Shown: in pieces, positions 45,435 through 55,382 of the stretch | Position numbering within the stretch: the first letter of the stretch is position 1 | How the letters are laid out: every line of letters starts with the position of its first letter | Assembly: GCF_900109175.1 (NCBI RefSeq) | Contig: NZ_FNZE01000002.1 | Span: forward strand, 186,001 to 250,000 | DNA from: Pseudomonas linyingensis | GTDB taxonomy: Bacteria; Pseudomonadota; Gammaproteobacteria; Pseudomonadales; Pseudomonadaceae | Reading direction: 5' to 3' | Length of the DNA: 64,000 bases | Notes under the pieces: model-generated | The model's input: only the letters and a program-made list of their open reading frames with translations | Told to the model about the DNA's origin: nothing | Database searches by the model: none | Program-made: the position numbers and the translations under genes

Positions 45435-46964
45435 TTACTTCAGGCCGGGGATGGTCCAGCCGTTCACGTCGTACTCGCTCATGCACTTCTGCGACAGGGC
45501 GCGCATCTTGGCCATCTCGCCGGTGGCGCGGGCGCTGCCCAGGCACTGGATGCGGATGGCGTCGGCGGTGCCGGCGTAGTTCAGCTCGTACAGGTGGTGG
45601 CGACCGCCGAACTCGGTGCCGACCGCATCCCACATCAGCTTCATGATCTTGATCCGGTCGGTGTGCTTGATGTCGCCGGAGCCGCGGCAGTAGCGGGCCA
45701 GGGCGGCGTCGAGCTCCGGGTTCTGCAGGTCGACGTTGCTGCCCGGCAGGTAGATCAGGCCGCTGGCCGCGGTGGTCTTCACGATGTGGAAGATCTTGTC
45801 GTAGGCCATCGGCGCGAAGGTGCGGTAGTTGAACGCCGACTCCACCGGCGGCAAGTAGGCACCGTTCTTCCACTCGTCGGCAGCCAGGCACATGTGGTCG
45901 GTGATCGACCAGAACAGGTTGCGCCAGGCCACCACTTCACCCAGGTCGGCGGCCACGCCGCGGAACTCGACCGCACCGGTGCACTCCAGTACCTGCTCGA
46001 GCAGGCCGGCGAGGAAGTCCAGCTTGACCGCGAAGCGGGTGCAGGCCTGCAGCGGGTACAGACGGCCGAAACCGGCAGCGAAGCCCCACTGCATCAGCTT
46101 CTGCTTGTCCTTGTAGATCAGCACGTCTTCCCACGGGATGAACACGTTTTCCAGGATCAGGATCGCGTCGTTCTCGTCGAAGCGCGAGGACAGCGGGTAG
46201 TCGAACGGCGAGGCGCTGTCGGTGGCGTTCTTCTCGTAGGACACGCGGGAGATCAGCTTGACCCCCTTGGCGTTCATCGGGGTGATGAACAGCAGGGCGA
46301 AGTCCGGATCGTCGCCGATTTCCTGCGCGGCGGTCTGGCCGATGAAGTTGTAGTGGGTCAGCGCGGAGTTGGTGGCCACCACCTTGGCGCCGTTGACGTA
46401 GATGCCCTCGGCGGTCTCGCGGGTGACGTGGACGTAGATGTCCTTGACCGTGTCGCTCGGCTTGTTGCGGTCGATCGGCGGGTTGACGATGGCGTGGTTC
46501 AGGTACAGGCAGTTTTCCTGGATGCGCTTGTACCAGGTCTTCGCGTTGCCTTCGAAGCGCCCGTAGAACTCCGGGTTGGCGCCCAGGGTGTCGCCGAAGG
46601 CGGCCTTGTAGTCGGCGGTGCGGCCCATCCAGCCGTAGCTCATGCGCGCCCATTCGGCGATGGCGTCGCGCTGCTCGAGCATCTCCTCGCGGGAGCGGGC
46701 GTAGCGGAAGAACTTGTGGGTGTAGCCGCCGTTGCCGGTGTCGGTCGCCCAGCACAGCTTGTCCTTGGTCTCCGGAGCATGCAGGGCGTCGTAGAGAGAG
46801 GCCACGGTCTGCGCCGAGTTGCGGAACGCCGGGTGGGTGGTCACGTCCTCGACGCGCTCGCCGGCATAGTAGACCTCGCGGCCGTCGCGCAGGCTGGCGA
46901 GGAATTCCTCGCCATTGAACGGGCGACCGGCTTGCTTGATGTGGCTTTCGGGTTTCATGGGCAC
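45435..46964 (-). CDS. hpaB: 4-hydroxyphenylacetate 3-monooxygenase, oxygenase component
   Basis: A 509-residue flavin-dependent monooxygenase that hydroxylates 4-hydroxyphenylacetate to homoprotocatechuate with FADH2 from HpaC. Similarity to E. coli HpaB runs along the whole protein (VTTHPAFRN, WMGRTADYKAAFG, NHAIVNPPIDR, SSRFDENDAIL). Relatives also act on tyrosine, tyramine or chlorophenols, so the substrate is not certain. The ring-cleavage genes (hpaDEFGHI) are not in the window. A LuxR-type gene lies 95 bases upstream on the same strand. Confidence 0.95.
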   Translation of the reverse strand: MPMKPESHIKQAGRPFNGEEFLASLRDGREVYYAGERVEDVTTHPAFRNSAQTVASLYDALHAPETKDKLCWATDTGNGGYTHKFFRYARSREEMLEQRDAIAEWARMSYGWMGRTADYKAAFGDTLGANPEFYGRFEGNAKTWYKRIQENCLYLNHAIVNPPIDRNKPSDTVKDIYVHVTRETAEGIYVNGAKVVATNSALTHYNFIGQTAAQEIGDDPDFALLFITPMNAKGVKLISRVSYEKNATDSASPFDYPLSSRFDENDAILILENVFIPWEDVLIYKDKQKLMQWGFAAGFGRLYPLQACTRFAVKLDFLAGLLEQVLECTGAVEFRGVAADLGEVVAWRNLFWSITDHMCLAADEWKNGAYLPPVESAFNYRTFAPMAYDKIFHIVKTTAASGLIYLPGSNVDLQNPELDAALARYCRGSGDIKHTDRIKIMKLMWDAVGTEFGGRHHLYELNYAGTADAIRIQCLGSARATGEMAKMRALSQKCMSEYDVNGWTIPGLK

Positions 46965-46979
46965 GCTCTCTCGATTCTT

Positions 46980-46996
46980 GTAGTGGGGATCGCTAC
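46980..46996. promoter_or_regulatory. Palindrome between luxR-type gene and hpaB
   Basis: GTAGTG-N5-CGCTAC, an imperfect 17-bp dyad 16 bases upstream of the hpaB start. Size and place fit an operator for the adjacent LuxR-type regulator. Confidence 0.4.
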
Positions 46997-47059
46997 TACT
47001 GAGGAGCTCAGGTTAAGAGAATCGAGCGCAGCGGCCTGTCACCTGAAATTGGGGACAGC

Positions 47060-47797
47060 TCACTGACAGAGGGCGAACAGCTGCGCGCGGCTGGAAATGC
47101 CCAGTTTCTCGTAGGCGCGCTTGCGGTAGGTGACCACGCTGTTGAGCGTGACGCCGAGTTCGTCGGCGATGATCTCGTTCTTCTTGCCCTGCAGCACCGC
47201 CTGGCAGACCTGCTGCTCGCGGTGCGAGAGGAAGGCCAGCGGTCCCTGGGCAAGCATCTTCTGGTTGATCAGGTAGTGCTTGACCAGCAGGCTGCTGAGC
47301 AGCCGCGCGGCGGCGGATTCCTCCTCCGGGTGGCCGAACACCTCGCTGAAGCTGCCCGTGCGGCGGTACAGATTGAGGTAGTAGTTGCCCGCCTCGTGGC
47401 CGCGGATGATCGACAGCTTGTCCTTGAAACCGGGCTCGTCGAAGAAGTGGCGCCGGTAGTTGGGACCCATTTCCGGGCCGCAGTGGTCCAGGTGCAGCAC
47501 GTGCAGTTGGCCCGGCGGGCACTCCTTGAGCAGGGCGAAGTTGGGGTCCTGCATGTAGCGGCGCTCGCTGATGTAGGCGTGGGCGAGGGCGCGGGCGGAC
47601 TCGTCCTTGGAGAAGTCCTTGTAGAGCAGGGTGGAGACGGCCTTGTCCGCGGCGCAGAAGAACAGCATGCACTGCTCCGCGCCCAGCGCCTCGTTGACCC
47701 AGTCGAGGAAGCGATCGAGGAAGTCGTCTTCGCCGAGGGTGTCGAGAAGGGTGAGGAGGGCGGGGGAGGGCAGCCAGCCGGTGGGAGATGCGGTCAT
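47060..47797 (-). CDS. LuxR-family transcriptional regulator
   Basis: A 245-residue protein with an N-terminal sensor region of about 170 residues and a C-terminal LuxR/FixJ helix-turn-helix (LSHREQQVCQAVLQGKKNEI, then VVTYRKRAYEKLG). The sensor part does not show the usual acyl-homoserine-lactone residues that I could recognise. The ATG at 47797 was chosen over an upstream TTG. It probably controls hpaB, 95 bases downstream, and perhaps itself: a 12-bp perfect palindrome GACAACGTTGTC lies just upstream at 47814-47825. Confidence 0.82.
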   Translation of the reverse strand: MTASPTGWLPSPALLTLLDTLGEDDFLDRFLDWVNEALGAEQCMLFFCAADKAVSTLLYKDFSKDESARALAHAYISERRYMQDPNFALLKECPPGQLHVLHLDHCGPEMGPNYRRHFFDEPGFKDKLSIIRGHEAGNYYLNLYRRTGSFSEVFGHPEEESAAARLLSSLLVKHYLINQKMLAQGPLAFLSHREQQVCQAVLQGKKNEIIADELGVTLNSVVTYRKRAYEKLGISSRAQLFALCQ

Positions 47798-47813
47798 GTA
47801 TGCGCTCTTGTTC

Positions 47814-47825
47814 GACAACGTTGTC
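47814..47825. promoter_or_regulatory. Palindrome upstream of the luxR-type gene
   Basis: GACAACGTTGTC, a perfect 12-bp dyad, 17 bases before the chosen start. Possible autoregulatory site; unrelated in sequence to the hpaB-side palindrome. Confidence 0.35.
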
Positions 47826-48092
47826 CGGAATGCAGGCAAGTGTAATCGCCGGGGAGCCGAGTGCGCTGCGCTCGCGCCGAGAGAGTGGCGGGTCCTGTAC
47901 GCCGGCGCTGGGGGCTGGCAGTCCGGGCAAGGGCTGCCGAGCCGGCCAGGACTGGCGCGTTCGCCGGCAGAACGTTAAGATGTTAAGAATATGCTGTCGC
48001 CCGGCACCTGCGGGTGCCCGATCCATTCCGAGGCGGCGGCGTTCCAATTCCCCGATGCAGCCAGACGTGGCCCGCCCGCCACAGGAGGCGCC

Positions 48093-49352
48093 GTGAATCC
48101 TTCCGTCGATCGCCAGTGGCCCGCCGCCGTCCGCGCGCTGCAGTTCGCCAACTTCCGGCTGTATTTCGCCGGTCAGGCGGTGTCGATCCTCGGCAGCTGG
48201 ATCCAGCAGGTCGCCTTGTCCTGGCTGATCTACCGCCTCACCGGCTCGGTGGCGCTGCTCGGCGTGACCACCTTCGCCGCCCTGCTGCCGCAGCTGATCG
48301 TCGGCCCGCTGGCCGGCGCCTGGACCGACCGCCACGACAAGCGCCGCCTGCTGATCATCGTCCAGGGCCTGCTCGCCCTGCAGGCCCTGGCCCTGGCGGC
48401 GCTGACCGCGCTGGAGTGGATCGGGCCGGCGCTGATCGTCGCCATGTCGCTGCTGCTCGGCGTGCTCAACGCCTTCGACACCCCGCTGCGCCAGTCACTG
48501 ATCGGCAGCTTCGTCGGTCACCGCGACGATCTGCCCAACGCGCTGGCGCTCAACGCCATGCTGTTCAACTCCGGGCGCTTCATCGGCCCGCCGCTGGCCG
48601 GCCTGTTGCTGGCGCTGACCAGCGAGGCGCTGTGCTTCGCCCTCAACGGCCTGTCGTTCCTCGCCCTGTTGATCGGCCTGCTGCTGATCCGCATCGAGGC
48701 GCCGCAGCGGGCCAAGGGCTCGACCGGCACGGTGTTCCGCGAGGGGCTGGCCTATGTCTGGGGGAACCAGCCGATCCGCCTGCTGATCCTCACCCTGGCG
48801 ATGGTCAACCTGACCGCCTCCAGCTACGCGGTGCTGCTGCCGGTGTTCGCCCGCGACATCTTCGGCGGCGATGCGCAGACCCTCGGCTGGCTGTGGGGCG
48901 CCGCCGGCTGCGGGGCGTTCCTCTCCACCCTGTATCTGGCCACCCGCCAGGCGCTGCCCGGACTGGTGGGCATCGTGCTGGTCGGCGCGGTGCTCGGTGC
49001 TGCGGCGCTGCTGGCCTTCGCCGCGAGCACCACGGTGGCGCTGGCGCTGGTGGCCATGGCGGTGCTCGGCTTCGCCATCTCGGTGGGCAACGTCGGCGTC
49101 AATATGCTGCTGCAGAGCCTGGCTCCGGAGCAGTTGCGTGGCCGCGTGGTGTCGTTCTTCACCTCGACCCGCTTCGGCTTCGATGCCATCGGCGGGCTGC
49201 TCGCCGGGCTGCTGGCCGCGCGCATCGGCGCGCCGCTGACCCTGGCGCTCGAGGGTGGCGTGCTGCTGCTGTTCTGTGTCTGGCTGCTGACCCGGCGCCG
49301 GGTGCTGCGTGAACAAGTGCGCGACGACCTGCAGGAGCAGGCCGGGCGCTGA
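48093..49352 (+). CDS. MFS transporter (enterobactin exporter EntS-like)
   Basis: A 419-residue inner-membrane protein with about eleven to twelve hydrophobic segments and the MFS loop motif AGAWTDRHDKRRLL near 75-88. It falls in the MFS_3/EntS-like group, which exports siderophores or drugs; substrate unknown. GTG at 48093 is the start because AGGAGG lies just upstream; the longer frame from 47991 lacks a site. A terminator follows 70 bases after the stop. Confidence 0.88.
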   Translation: MNPSVDRQWPAAVRALQFANFRLYFAGQAVSILGSWIQQVALSWLIYRLTGSVALLGVTTFAALLPQLIVGPLAGAWTDRHDKRRLLIIVQGLLALQALALAALTALEWIGPALIVAMSLLLGVLNAFDTPLRQSLIGSFVGHRDDLPNALALNAMLFNSGRFIGPPLAGLLLALTSEALCFALNGLSFLALLIGLLLIRIEAPQRAKGSTGTVFREGLAYVWGNQPIRLLILTLAMVNLTASSYAVLLPVFARDIFGGDAQTLGWLWGAAGCGAFLSTLYLATRQALPGLVGIVLVGAVLGAAALLAFAASTTVALALVAMAVLGFAISVGNVGVNMLLQSLAPEQLRGRVVSFFTSTRFGFDAIGGLLAGLLAARIGAPLTLALEGGVLLLFCVWLLTRRRVLREQVRDDLQEQAGR

Positions 49353-49424
49353 ACGAATCGGGGGTGCGACCCGTAGGCGAAGGTGTCAGCTCGGTAGCCC
49401 CGGCTGATTTCCCGCCAATCCTTG

Positions 49425-49459
49425 CCCCGGCTGGCCCTGCGCCTGCCGGGGTTTTTTTT
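49425..49459 (+). terminator. Rho-independent terminator of the MFS gene
   Basis: Seven-bp stem CCCCGGC / GCCGGGG (49425-49431 / 49445-49451) and eight T. Confidence 0.85.
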
Positions 49460-49475
49460 GTCTGCGCGGCGGGGT

Positions 49476-50902
<1,427 letters not shown>

Positions 50903-50906
<4 letters not shown>

Positions 50907-51997
50907 GGGGTTGATGCTCCTTGTTCAAGCGGCAGAAACAGCGAGAAGACCGTGCGGCCGGGCTGGCTCTCGCACTCGATCAGACCCTGATGCTGGTTGA
51001 GGATGTTCTGTGCGATGGCCAGGCCCAGGCCGGTACCGTCGGCGCGGCCACTGACCATGGGGTAGAAGAGGGTGTCCTGCAGCGCCGGGTCGATGCCCGG
51101 GCCGTTGTCGATCACCTCGATCCGGCACACCAGGCGGTGGCGCTGGTGGCCGATGGTGAACTGGCGCAGGGTGCGGGTGCGCAGGAGGATGCGTCCGGGC
51201 TGCGTCGGATGCTTCTGCTCGGCGATCGCCTGCATGGCATTGCGCACGATGTTGAGCAGCGCCTGGATCAGCTGCTCGCGATCGACCAGCAGCTCGGGAA
51301 TGCTCGGGTCGTAGTCGCGCTCCAGGGCCAGCTTGCCCTGGGTCTCCGCCTCGACCAGGCTGCACACCCGTTCGAGCACCTCGTGGATGTTGGTCGGCGC
51401 CAGCTGCAGCAGCTTGTTGGAGCCGAGCATGCGGTCGACCAGGTTACGCAGGCGGTCGGCCTCCTCGATGATCACGTTGGTGTAATCCTTGAGGCCCTCG
51501 TTGGGTAGCTCGCGCGCCAGCAATTGCGCCGCGCCGCGGATGCCGCCGAGTGGGTTCTTGATCTCGTGGGCCAGGCCGCGCACCAGCAGGCGGGTGGTTT
51601 CCTGCTTGGCCAGCTGGGCCTCTTCCTTGGTGATGCGCAGCAGGCGGTCGCGCGGGTGCAGCTCGAGCAGCAGCAGGAAGCTGCTCAGGCCGGGAATCGG
51701 CGTGGCGGCGTAGTCCACCGCCAGCTGCTGGCCGCTGGCGGTGATCAGCTGGGCCTCGCGCTTGGTGAACGGGTGGCCGCTGGCCACCGCCTGGCGCAGG
51801 GCCGGCAGGCCGTCCGGGCTCTCGTTGCACAGCTCGCTGATGAACTGGCCCTGGCTGCGTTGGCCGCTGACGCCCAGCAGCATCTCGGCGGCCGGGTTCA
51901 TGTATTCCAGGCGCAGTTCGGCATTGAGCAGAAGCACGGCGGTGGTGAGATTGTCGAGCAGCAGGCGCTGCAGTGAGTCGTAGGCCATGGCAAGCAT
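50903..51997 (-). CDS. ntrB: Nitrogen regulation sensor kinase/phosphatase NtrB
   Basis: A 364-residue cytosolic histidine kinase: PAS domain (about 10-110), the phosphorylated His in GLAHEIKNPLGGIRGAAQ, and a HATPase domain with NGPGID and GTGLGL boxes. It phosphorylates or dephosphorylates NtrC under PII control. The ATG at 51997 (MLAMAYDS) is three bases after AGGAG; the ATG at 51988 (MAYDSLQR) is an alternative of three residues less. A longer frame upstream is non-coding. Confidence 0.95.
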
Positions 51998-52021
51998 GCG
52001 CTCCTGTGAGTGCACCAATTC

Positions 52022-52037
52022 TGCAAAAAACGCGCCA
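52022..52037 (-). promoter_or_regulatory. Sigma-54-type promoter of ntrBC
   Basis: Minus strand TGGCGCG-N4-TTGCA, one base from the sigma-54 consensus, with the -24 GG and -12 GC in correct spacing. Transcription would begin near 52011, 14 bases before the ntrB start. Confidence 0.68.
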
Positions 52038-52258
52038 GCGACTGGCGGTACAGATGTGGGCATGCGTCTGCCGCTTTTTTGTGCATGGTCGCGGCGCCCG
52101 GCGGGTGCACCGGTGGTGCGCGCGAAGGCCCGTCGCACAAGGCCTGCCGTCCCGTGCTGACGGGCTCGGCAGGGCGTGCCGCGGCGCGCGACAGGGCGCC
52201 GCGGCGGGGGCGGGTTACCTGCCCGGCGTGGGTCAGTATAGGTCGTGGAGCATGCCGG

Positions 52259-52275
52259 CGCACCATGATGGTGCG
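52259..52275. promoter_or_regulatory. NtrC-box-like palindrome upstream of ntrBC
   Basis: CGCACC-N5-GGTGCG fits the NtrC pattern TGCACC-N5-GGTGCA with symmetric changes at both ends. It lies about 230 bases upstream of the sigma-54-type promoter, a workable enhancer distance. Confidence 0.55.
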
Positions 52276-52281
52276 TAGTGC

Positions 52282-52896
52282 TCAGGGCAGGGGCACGCCG
52301 AGGAAGCGCCGCGGCTCGGCCGGCTTGTCGGCCAGCGGGCATTCGGGCCGCACGCCGTAGTCGCCGCGCTGGCAGGGGTTGACCCGGCGCTTGTCGGCCA
52401 GGGTGGTGCGCTTGAGGTGGAACGGCTGGCTCGGCGTGCGCTCGATGATGCGGCCTTCTGCGTCGACGATCTCCGCGGCCAGCTGGTGGGTGCCGCGGTC
52501 GAGGTTGTCTAGGGCGAACACCGGGCTGCGCGCCGGCGCTCCGTGCACCTGGCCGTCCAGCAGCAGGCGGTAGCTGTGCCCCTCGAGCAGGCCGGGGTCG
52601 CTCTCCAGGGTGACGATCAGGCCGCCGCTGTTGTCGCGGATGGTCGTGTCCGGCTCTGGCAGGGTGATGCGCAGCAGCTGGTAGGCCGGCAGCAGGGCGG
52701 CGGGCAGGGCCGGTGGCGCGTCGGGTGGCGGCGCGGGCAGGCTGGTGCTGTTGGTCGGCGCCAGCTCGATGCGTTCGGCATTGGCGCTGCGCGGCTTGTC
52801 GGTGAATACCCGGTTGCCCTCGGCATCCAGGTAGGTATACACGCCGGCGAAGGCCGGCAGGCAGGTCAGCAGGAGGAGGCAGAGCAGGGCGCGCAT
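52282..52896 (-). CDS. DUF4124-domain exported protein
   Basis: A 204-residue protein with signal peptide (cut near AFA-GVY, residue 17) and the DUF4124 start VYTYLDAEGNRVFTDKP, then a proline-rich linker and a beta-rich second part. Function unknown. From memory, similar genes lie between ntrB and glnA in other pseudomonads. A tandem paralog precedes it, with four bases between the genes. Confidence 0.85.
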   Translation of the reverse strand: MRALLCLLLLTCLPAFAGVYTYLDAEGNRVFTDKPRSANAERIELAPTNSTSLPAPPPDAPPALPAALLPAYQLLRITLPEPDTTIRDNSGGLIVTLESDPGLLEGHSYRLLLDGQVHGAPARSPVFALDNLDRGTHQLAAEIVDAEGRIIERTPSQPFHLKRTTLADKRRVNPCQRGDYGVRPECPLADKPAEPRRFLGVPLP

Positions 52897-52900
52897 GGGG

Positions 52901-53449
52901 TCAGTTGGCCGGTAGCGGTTGCGGGCGGGGGAAGGCCGGGCTCTTGGTGTGCACGCGCTGCAGGGTGAAGCTGACGGTGGCGCTGCTCTGTAGCGGCTTG
53001 CCGTCGCGCAGGATCACCGCCTGCAGGCTGTGGGTGCCGCGGTCGACCTGGCCGAGCTGGAAGCTGGTCTGCGTGCCGGGCGGGGTCAGGGGCTGGCCGT
53101 CCAGCAGCACCTGCAGCAGGTCGTCCGCCTGCAGGCTCGGCTCCAGGCTGACGCCGACGGTGAAGTTGCCGGCATTGGCGCGCAGGGTGGCGTCGTCATC
53201 CGGCACCCCGGTGATCTCCAGGCGGCTGTAGCTGTCGGGGCCGGCTTCGTCCTGGCTTGGCGCGCCGCTGTTCGCGGGCGTTGGCGCGGCGACCGTATTG
53301 GTCGGTCCCAGCTGCACGCTCTCCGTGGCAACGCCCTGCGGCGGCTGGTTGGTGTAGACCGGATTGCCGCGTTCGTCGGTGTAGCGATAGATCTCGGCGC
53401 TGGCAGGCAGGGCCAGGGCGAGCAGCAGGCAGGCGTGGATCGGGCGCAT
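52901..53449 (-). CDS. DUF4124-domain exported protein, paralog
   Basis: A 182-residue paralog of the next gene: signal peptide (cut near ASA-EIY, residue 19), DUF4124 motif IYRYTDERGNPVYTNQPP, and a matching C-terminal part (VDRGTHSLQAVI against LDRGTHQLAAEI). The tandem copies arose by duplication and are probably made together. Function unknown; location between glnA and ntrBC hints at, but does not prove, a nitrogen link. Confidence 0.85.
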   Translation of the reverse strand: MRPIHACLLLALALPASAEIYRYTDERGNPVYTNQPPQGVATESVQLGPTNTVAAPTPANSGAPSQDEAGPDSYSRLEITGVPDDDATLRANAGNFTVGVSLEPSLQADDLLQVLLDGQPLTPPGTQTSFQLGQVDRGTHSLQAVILRDGKPLQSSATVSFTLQRVHTKSPAFPRPQPLPAN

Positions 53450-53570
53450 CGGAGAGTCCTTCCGGTATGAGGCGACGATGGGGCAAGCGTTGCATCGCGG
53501 CATTGCGCTGGCAAGTACTGGCGCGGCGGGCTGTGCGGCCGGGCGCACTCGTGGGGTATTTGCGACACGA

Positions 53571-53604
53571 AAAACGCAAAGGCCTCCCGAAGGAGGCCTT
53601 TGCG
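53571..53604 (-). terminator. Rho-independent terminator of glnA
   Basis: A perfect 13-bp stem (53575-53587 / 53592-53604), loop CGAA on the plus strand, followed on the minus strand by TTTT. Confidence 0.92.
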
Positions 53605-53645
53605 ACAACGTTGCAGGGCCGGGCTTGTGCAGCCCGGCGACTGGC

Positions 53646-55052
53646 TTAGCAGCTGTAGTACAGGTCGTATTCCAGCGGGTGCACGAAGGTGCGCACCTTG
53701 ATTTCCTCGGCGGCCTTCAGCTCGATGTAGGAGTCGAGGAAGTCCTTGGTGAACACGCCGCCCTTGAGCAGGAACTCGTGGTCGGCTTCCAGGGCTTCCA
53801 GGGCTTCCTTCAGGCTGCCGCAAACCTGCGGGATGTTGGCAGCTTCTTCCGGCGGCAGGTCGTACAGGTTCTTGTCGGCGGCATCGCCGGGGTGGATCTT
53901 GTTCTGGATGCCGTCCAGGCCGGCCATCAGCAGGGCAGCGAAGGCCAGGTACGGGTTGGCAGCCGGATCCGGGAAGCGCGCCTCGATGCGGCGGCCTTTC
54001 GGGCTGGCCACGTACGGGATGCGGATGGACGCGGAGCGGTTGCGGGCCGAGTAGGCCAGCATGACCGGAGCCTCGAAGCCCGGGACCAGACGCTTGTAGG
54101 AGTTGGTCGACGGGTTGGTCAGGGCGTTCAGCGCCTTGCCGTGCTTGATGATGCCGCCGATGAAGTACAGGGCGGTGTCGGACAGGCCGGCATAGCCTTC
54201 GCCGGCGAAGGTGTTCTTGCCGTCTTTGGCGATGGACATGTGCACGTGCATGCCCGAACCGTTGTCACCGTACAGCGGCTTCGGCATGAATGTGGCGGTC
54301 TTGCCGTAGGCTTCGGCGACGTTGTGCACGCAGTACTTCAGGGTCTGCACTTCGTCGGCCTTGGCGACCAGGGTGTTGAAGCGCACGCCGATTTCGTTCT
54401 GACCGCCGGCCACTTCGTGGTGGTGCACTTCGACGACCTGGCCCATCTCTTCCAGAGCGTTGCACATGGCGGTGCGGATTTCGTGGTCCGGATCGCTCGG
54501 CGGGGTCGGCAGGTAGCCGCCCTTGACCGCGATGCGGTGGCCATTGTTGCCCTGGCGGCCGTCGACGTCGGCGTCGCTGTTCCAGGCAGCCTGCTCGGAG
54601 AAGATCTTGAACATCGAGCCGGACATGTCCGACTTGAACTTCACGGAATCGAAGATGAAGAACTCCGGCTCCGGACCGGCGAACACGGTGTCACCGATAC
54701 CGGTGGTCTTCAGGTATTCCTCGGCACGCTTGGCGATGGCGCGCGGGTCGCGCTCGTAGCCCTGCATGGTGGACGGCTCGATCACGTCGCAGACCAGGAT
54801 CAGGGTCGGCTCTTCGGTGAACGGGTCCATCACGGCGCTGCTGTCGTCCGGCAGCAGGATCATGTCGGAGGCTTCGATGCCCTTCCAGCCATCGATGGAG
54901 GAACCATCGAACATCTTGCCCACTTCGAAGAAGTCATCGTCGGCGTCGCGTGCCGGCATGGTGATGTGGTGCTGACGGCCCTTCGGGTCGGTGAAGCGCA
55001 GGTCAATCCACTTCGCGTCGTGTTGTTGAATCAGTTCAAGCGCCTTCGACAT
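53646..55052 (-). CDS. glnA: Glutamine synthetase, type I
   Basis: A 468-residue dodecameric GSI enzyme that makes glutamine from glutamate and ammonia. [10 protein letters not shown], the ATP-site [12 protein letters not shown] and the glutamate flap [13 protein letters not shown] are all kept. Tyr397 in NLYDLPPEE is the adenylylation site used by GlnE. GGAGG precedes the ATG at 55052. Upstream lie a consensus sigma-54 promoter and two NtrC boxes. Confidence 0.98.
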   Translation of the reverse strand: MSKALELIQQHDAKWIDLRFTDPKGRQHHITMPARDADDDFFEVGKMFDGSSIDGWKGIEASDMILLPDDSSAVMDPFTEEPTLILVCDVIEPSTMQGYERDPRAIAKRAEEYLKTTGIGDTVFAGPEPEFFIFDSVKFKSDMSGSMFKIFSEQAAWNSDADVDGRQGNNGHRIAVKGGYLPTPPSDPDHEIRTAMCNALEEMGQVVEVHHHEVAGGQNEIGVRFNTLVAKADEVQTLKYCVHNVAEAYGKTATFMPKPLYGDNGSGMHVHMSIAKDGKNTFAGEGYAGLSDTALYFIGGIIKHGKALNALTNPSTNSYKRLVPGFEAPVMLAYSARNRSASIRIPYVASPKGRRIEARFPDPAANPYLAFAALLMAGLDGIQNKIHPGDAADKNLYDLPPEEAANIPQVCGSLKEALEALEADHEFLLKGGVFTKDFLDSYIELKAAEEIKVRTFVHPLEYDLYYSC

Positions 55053-55150
55053 GCTGTCCTCCAGGGTGTAGATGTGGGCGATGGGGGCGCCCGCTATTCG
55101 GTTTTTCTTCGGGCACCAGGCCCGCCGGAAAATTTGACCCGATTGCAAAA

Positions 55151-55165
55151 GCAAGTTGCGTGCCA
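55151..55165 (-). promoter_or_regulatory. Sigma-54 promoter of glnA
   Basis: Minus strand TGGCACG-N4-TTGC, an exact -24/-12 match. Transcription would start near 55139, giving a leader of about 87 bases. Confidence 0.9.
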
Positions 55166-55238
55166 TGCCTCGCGTACAGGCGCTAGGCGCGGAAAATGCG
55201 GCTTTTCCGTGCGTCGCCCAAGAATTGGGAAAGGATCG

Positions 55239-55286
55239 TGCACCAAGGTCGTGCTTTCAAGTGTCGCAGTGAAACATTTTGGTGCA
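55239..55286. promoter_or_regulatory. Two NtrC-binding sites of glnA
   Basis: TGCACC-N5-CGTGCT at 55239-55255 and TGAAAC-N5-GGTGCA at 55270-55286, each two bases or so from the NtrC pattern. They are 31 bp apart, three helical turns, and lie about 75-135 bases upstream of the sigma-54 promoter, as in the classic glnA enhancer. Confidence 0.78.
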
Positions 55287-55307
55287 GGAAGGCATCTTGC
55301 GGATTTC

Positions 55308-55338
55308 TGCTCAAAGCTTGAGCAATTTCCGCTATAAT
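55308..55338 (+). promoter_or_regulatory. thiI promoter with a palindrome
   Basis: TATAAT at 55333-55338 is a consensus -10 for thiI. The -35 region is covered by a 17-bp perfect dyad TGCTCAA-N3-TTGAGCA (55308-55324), a possible operator. It ends 22 bases from the nearer NtrC box of glnA. Confidence 0.55.
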
Positions 55339-55382
55339 CCGCGCCCGTCTTTTTTCCAGCTGTCGCCCTTGCCTGTTCGCCC

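Noticed and set aside
55053-55382. THI-box riboswitch before thiI
   Set aside because: The conserved CTGAGA-type thiamine elements are not seen; the region is explained by the glnA and thiI promoters.
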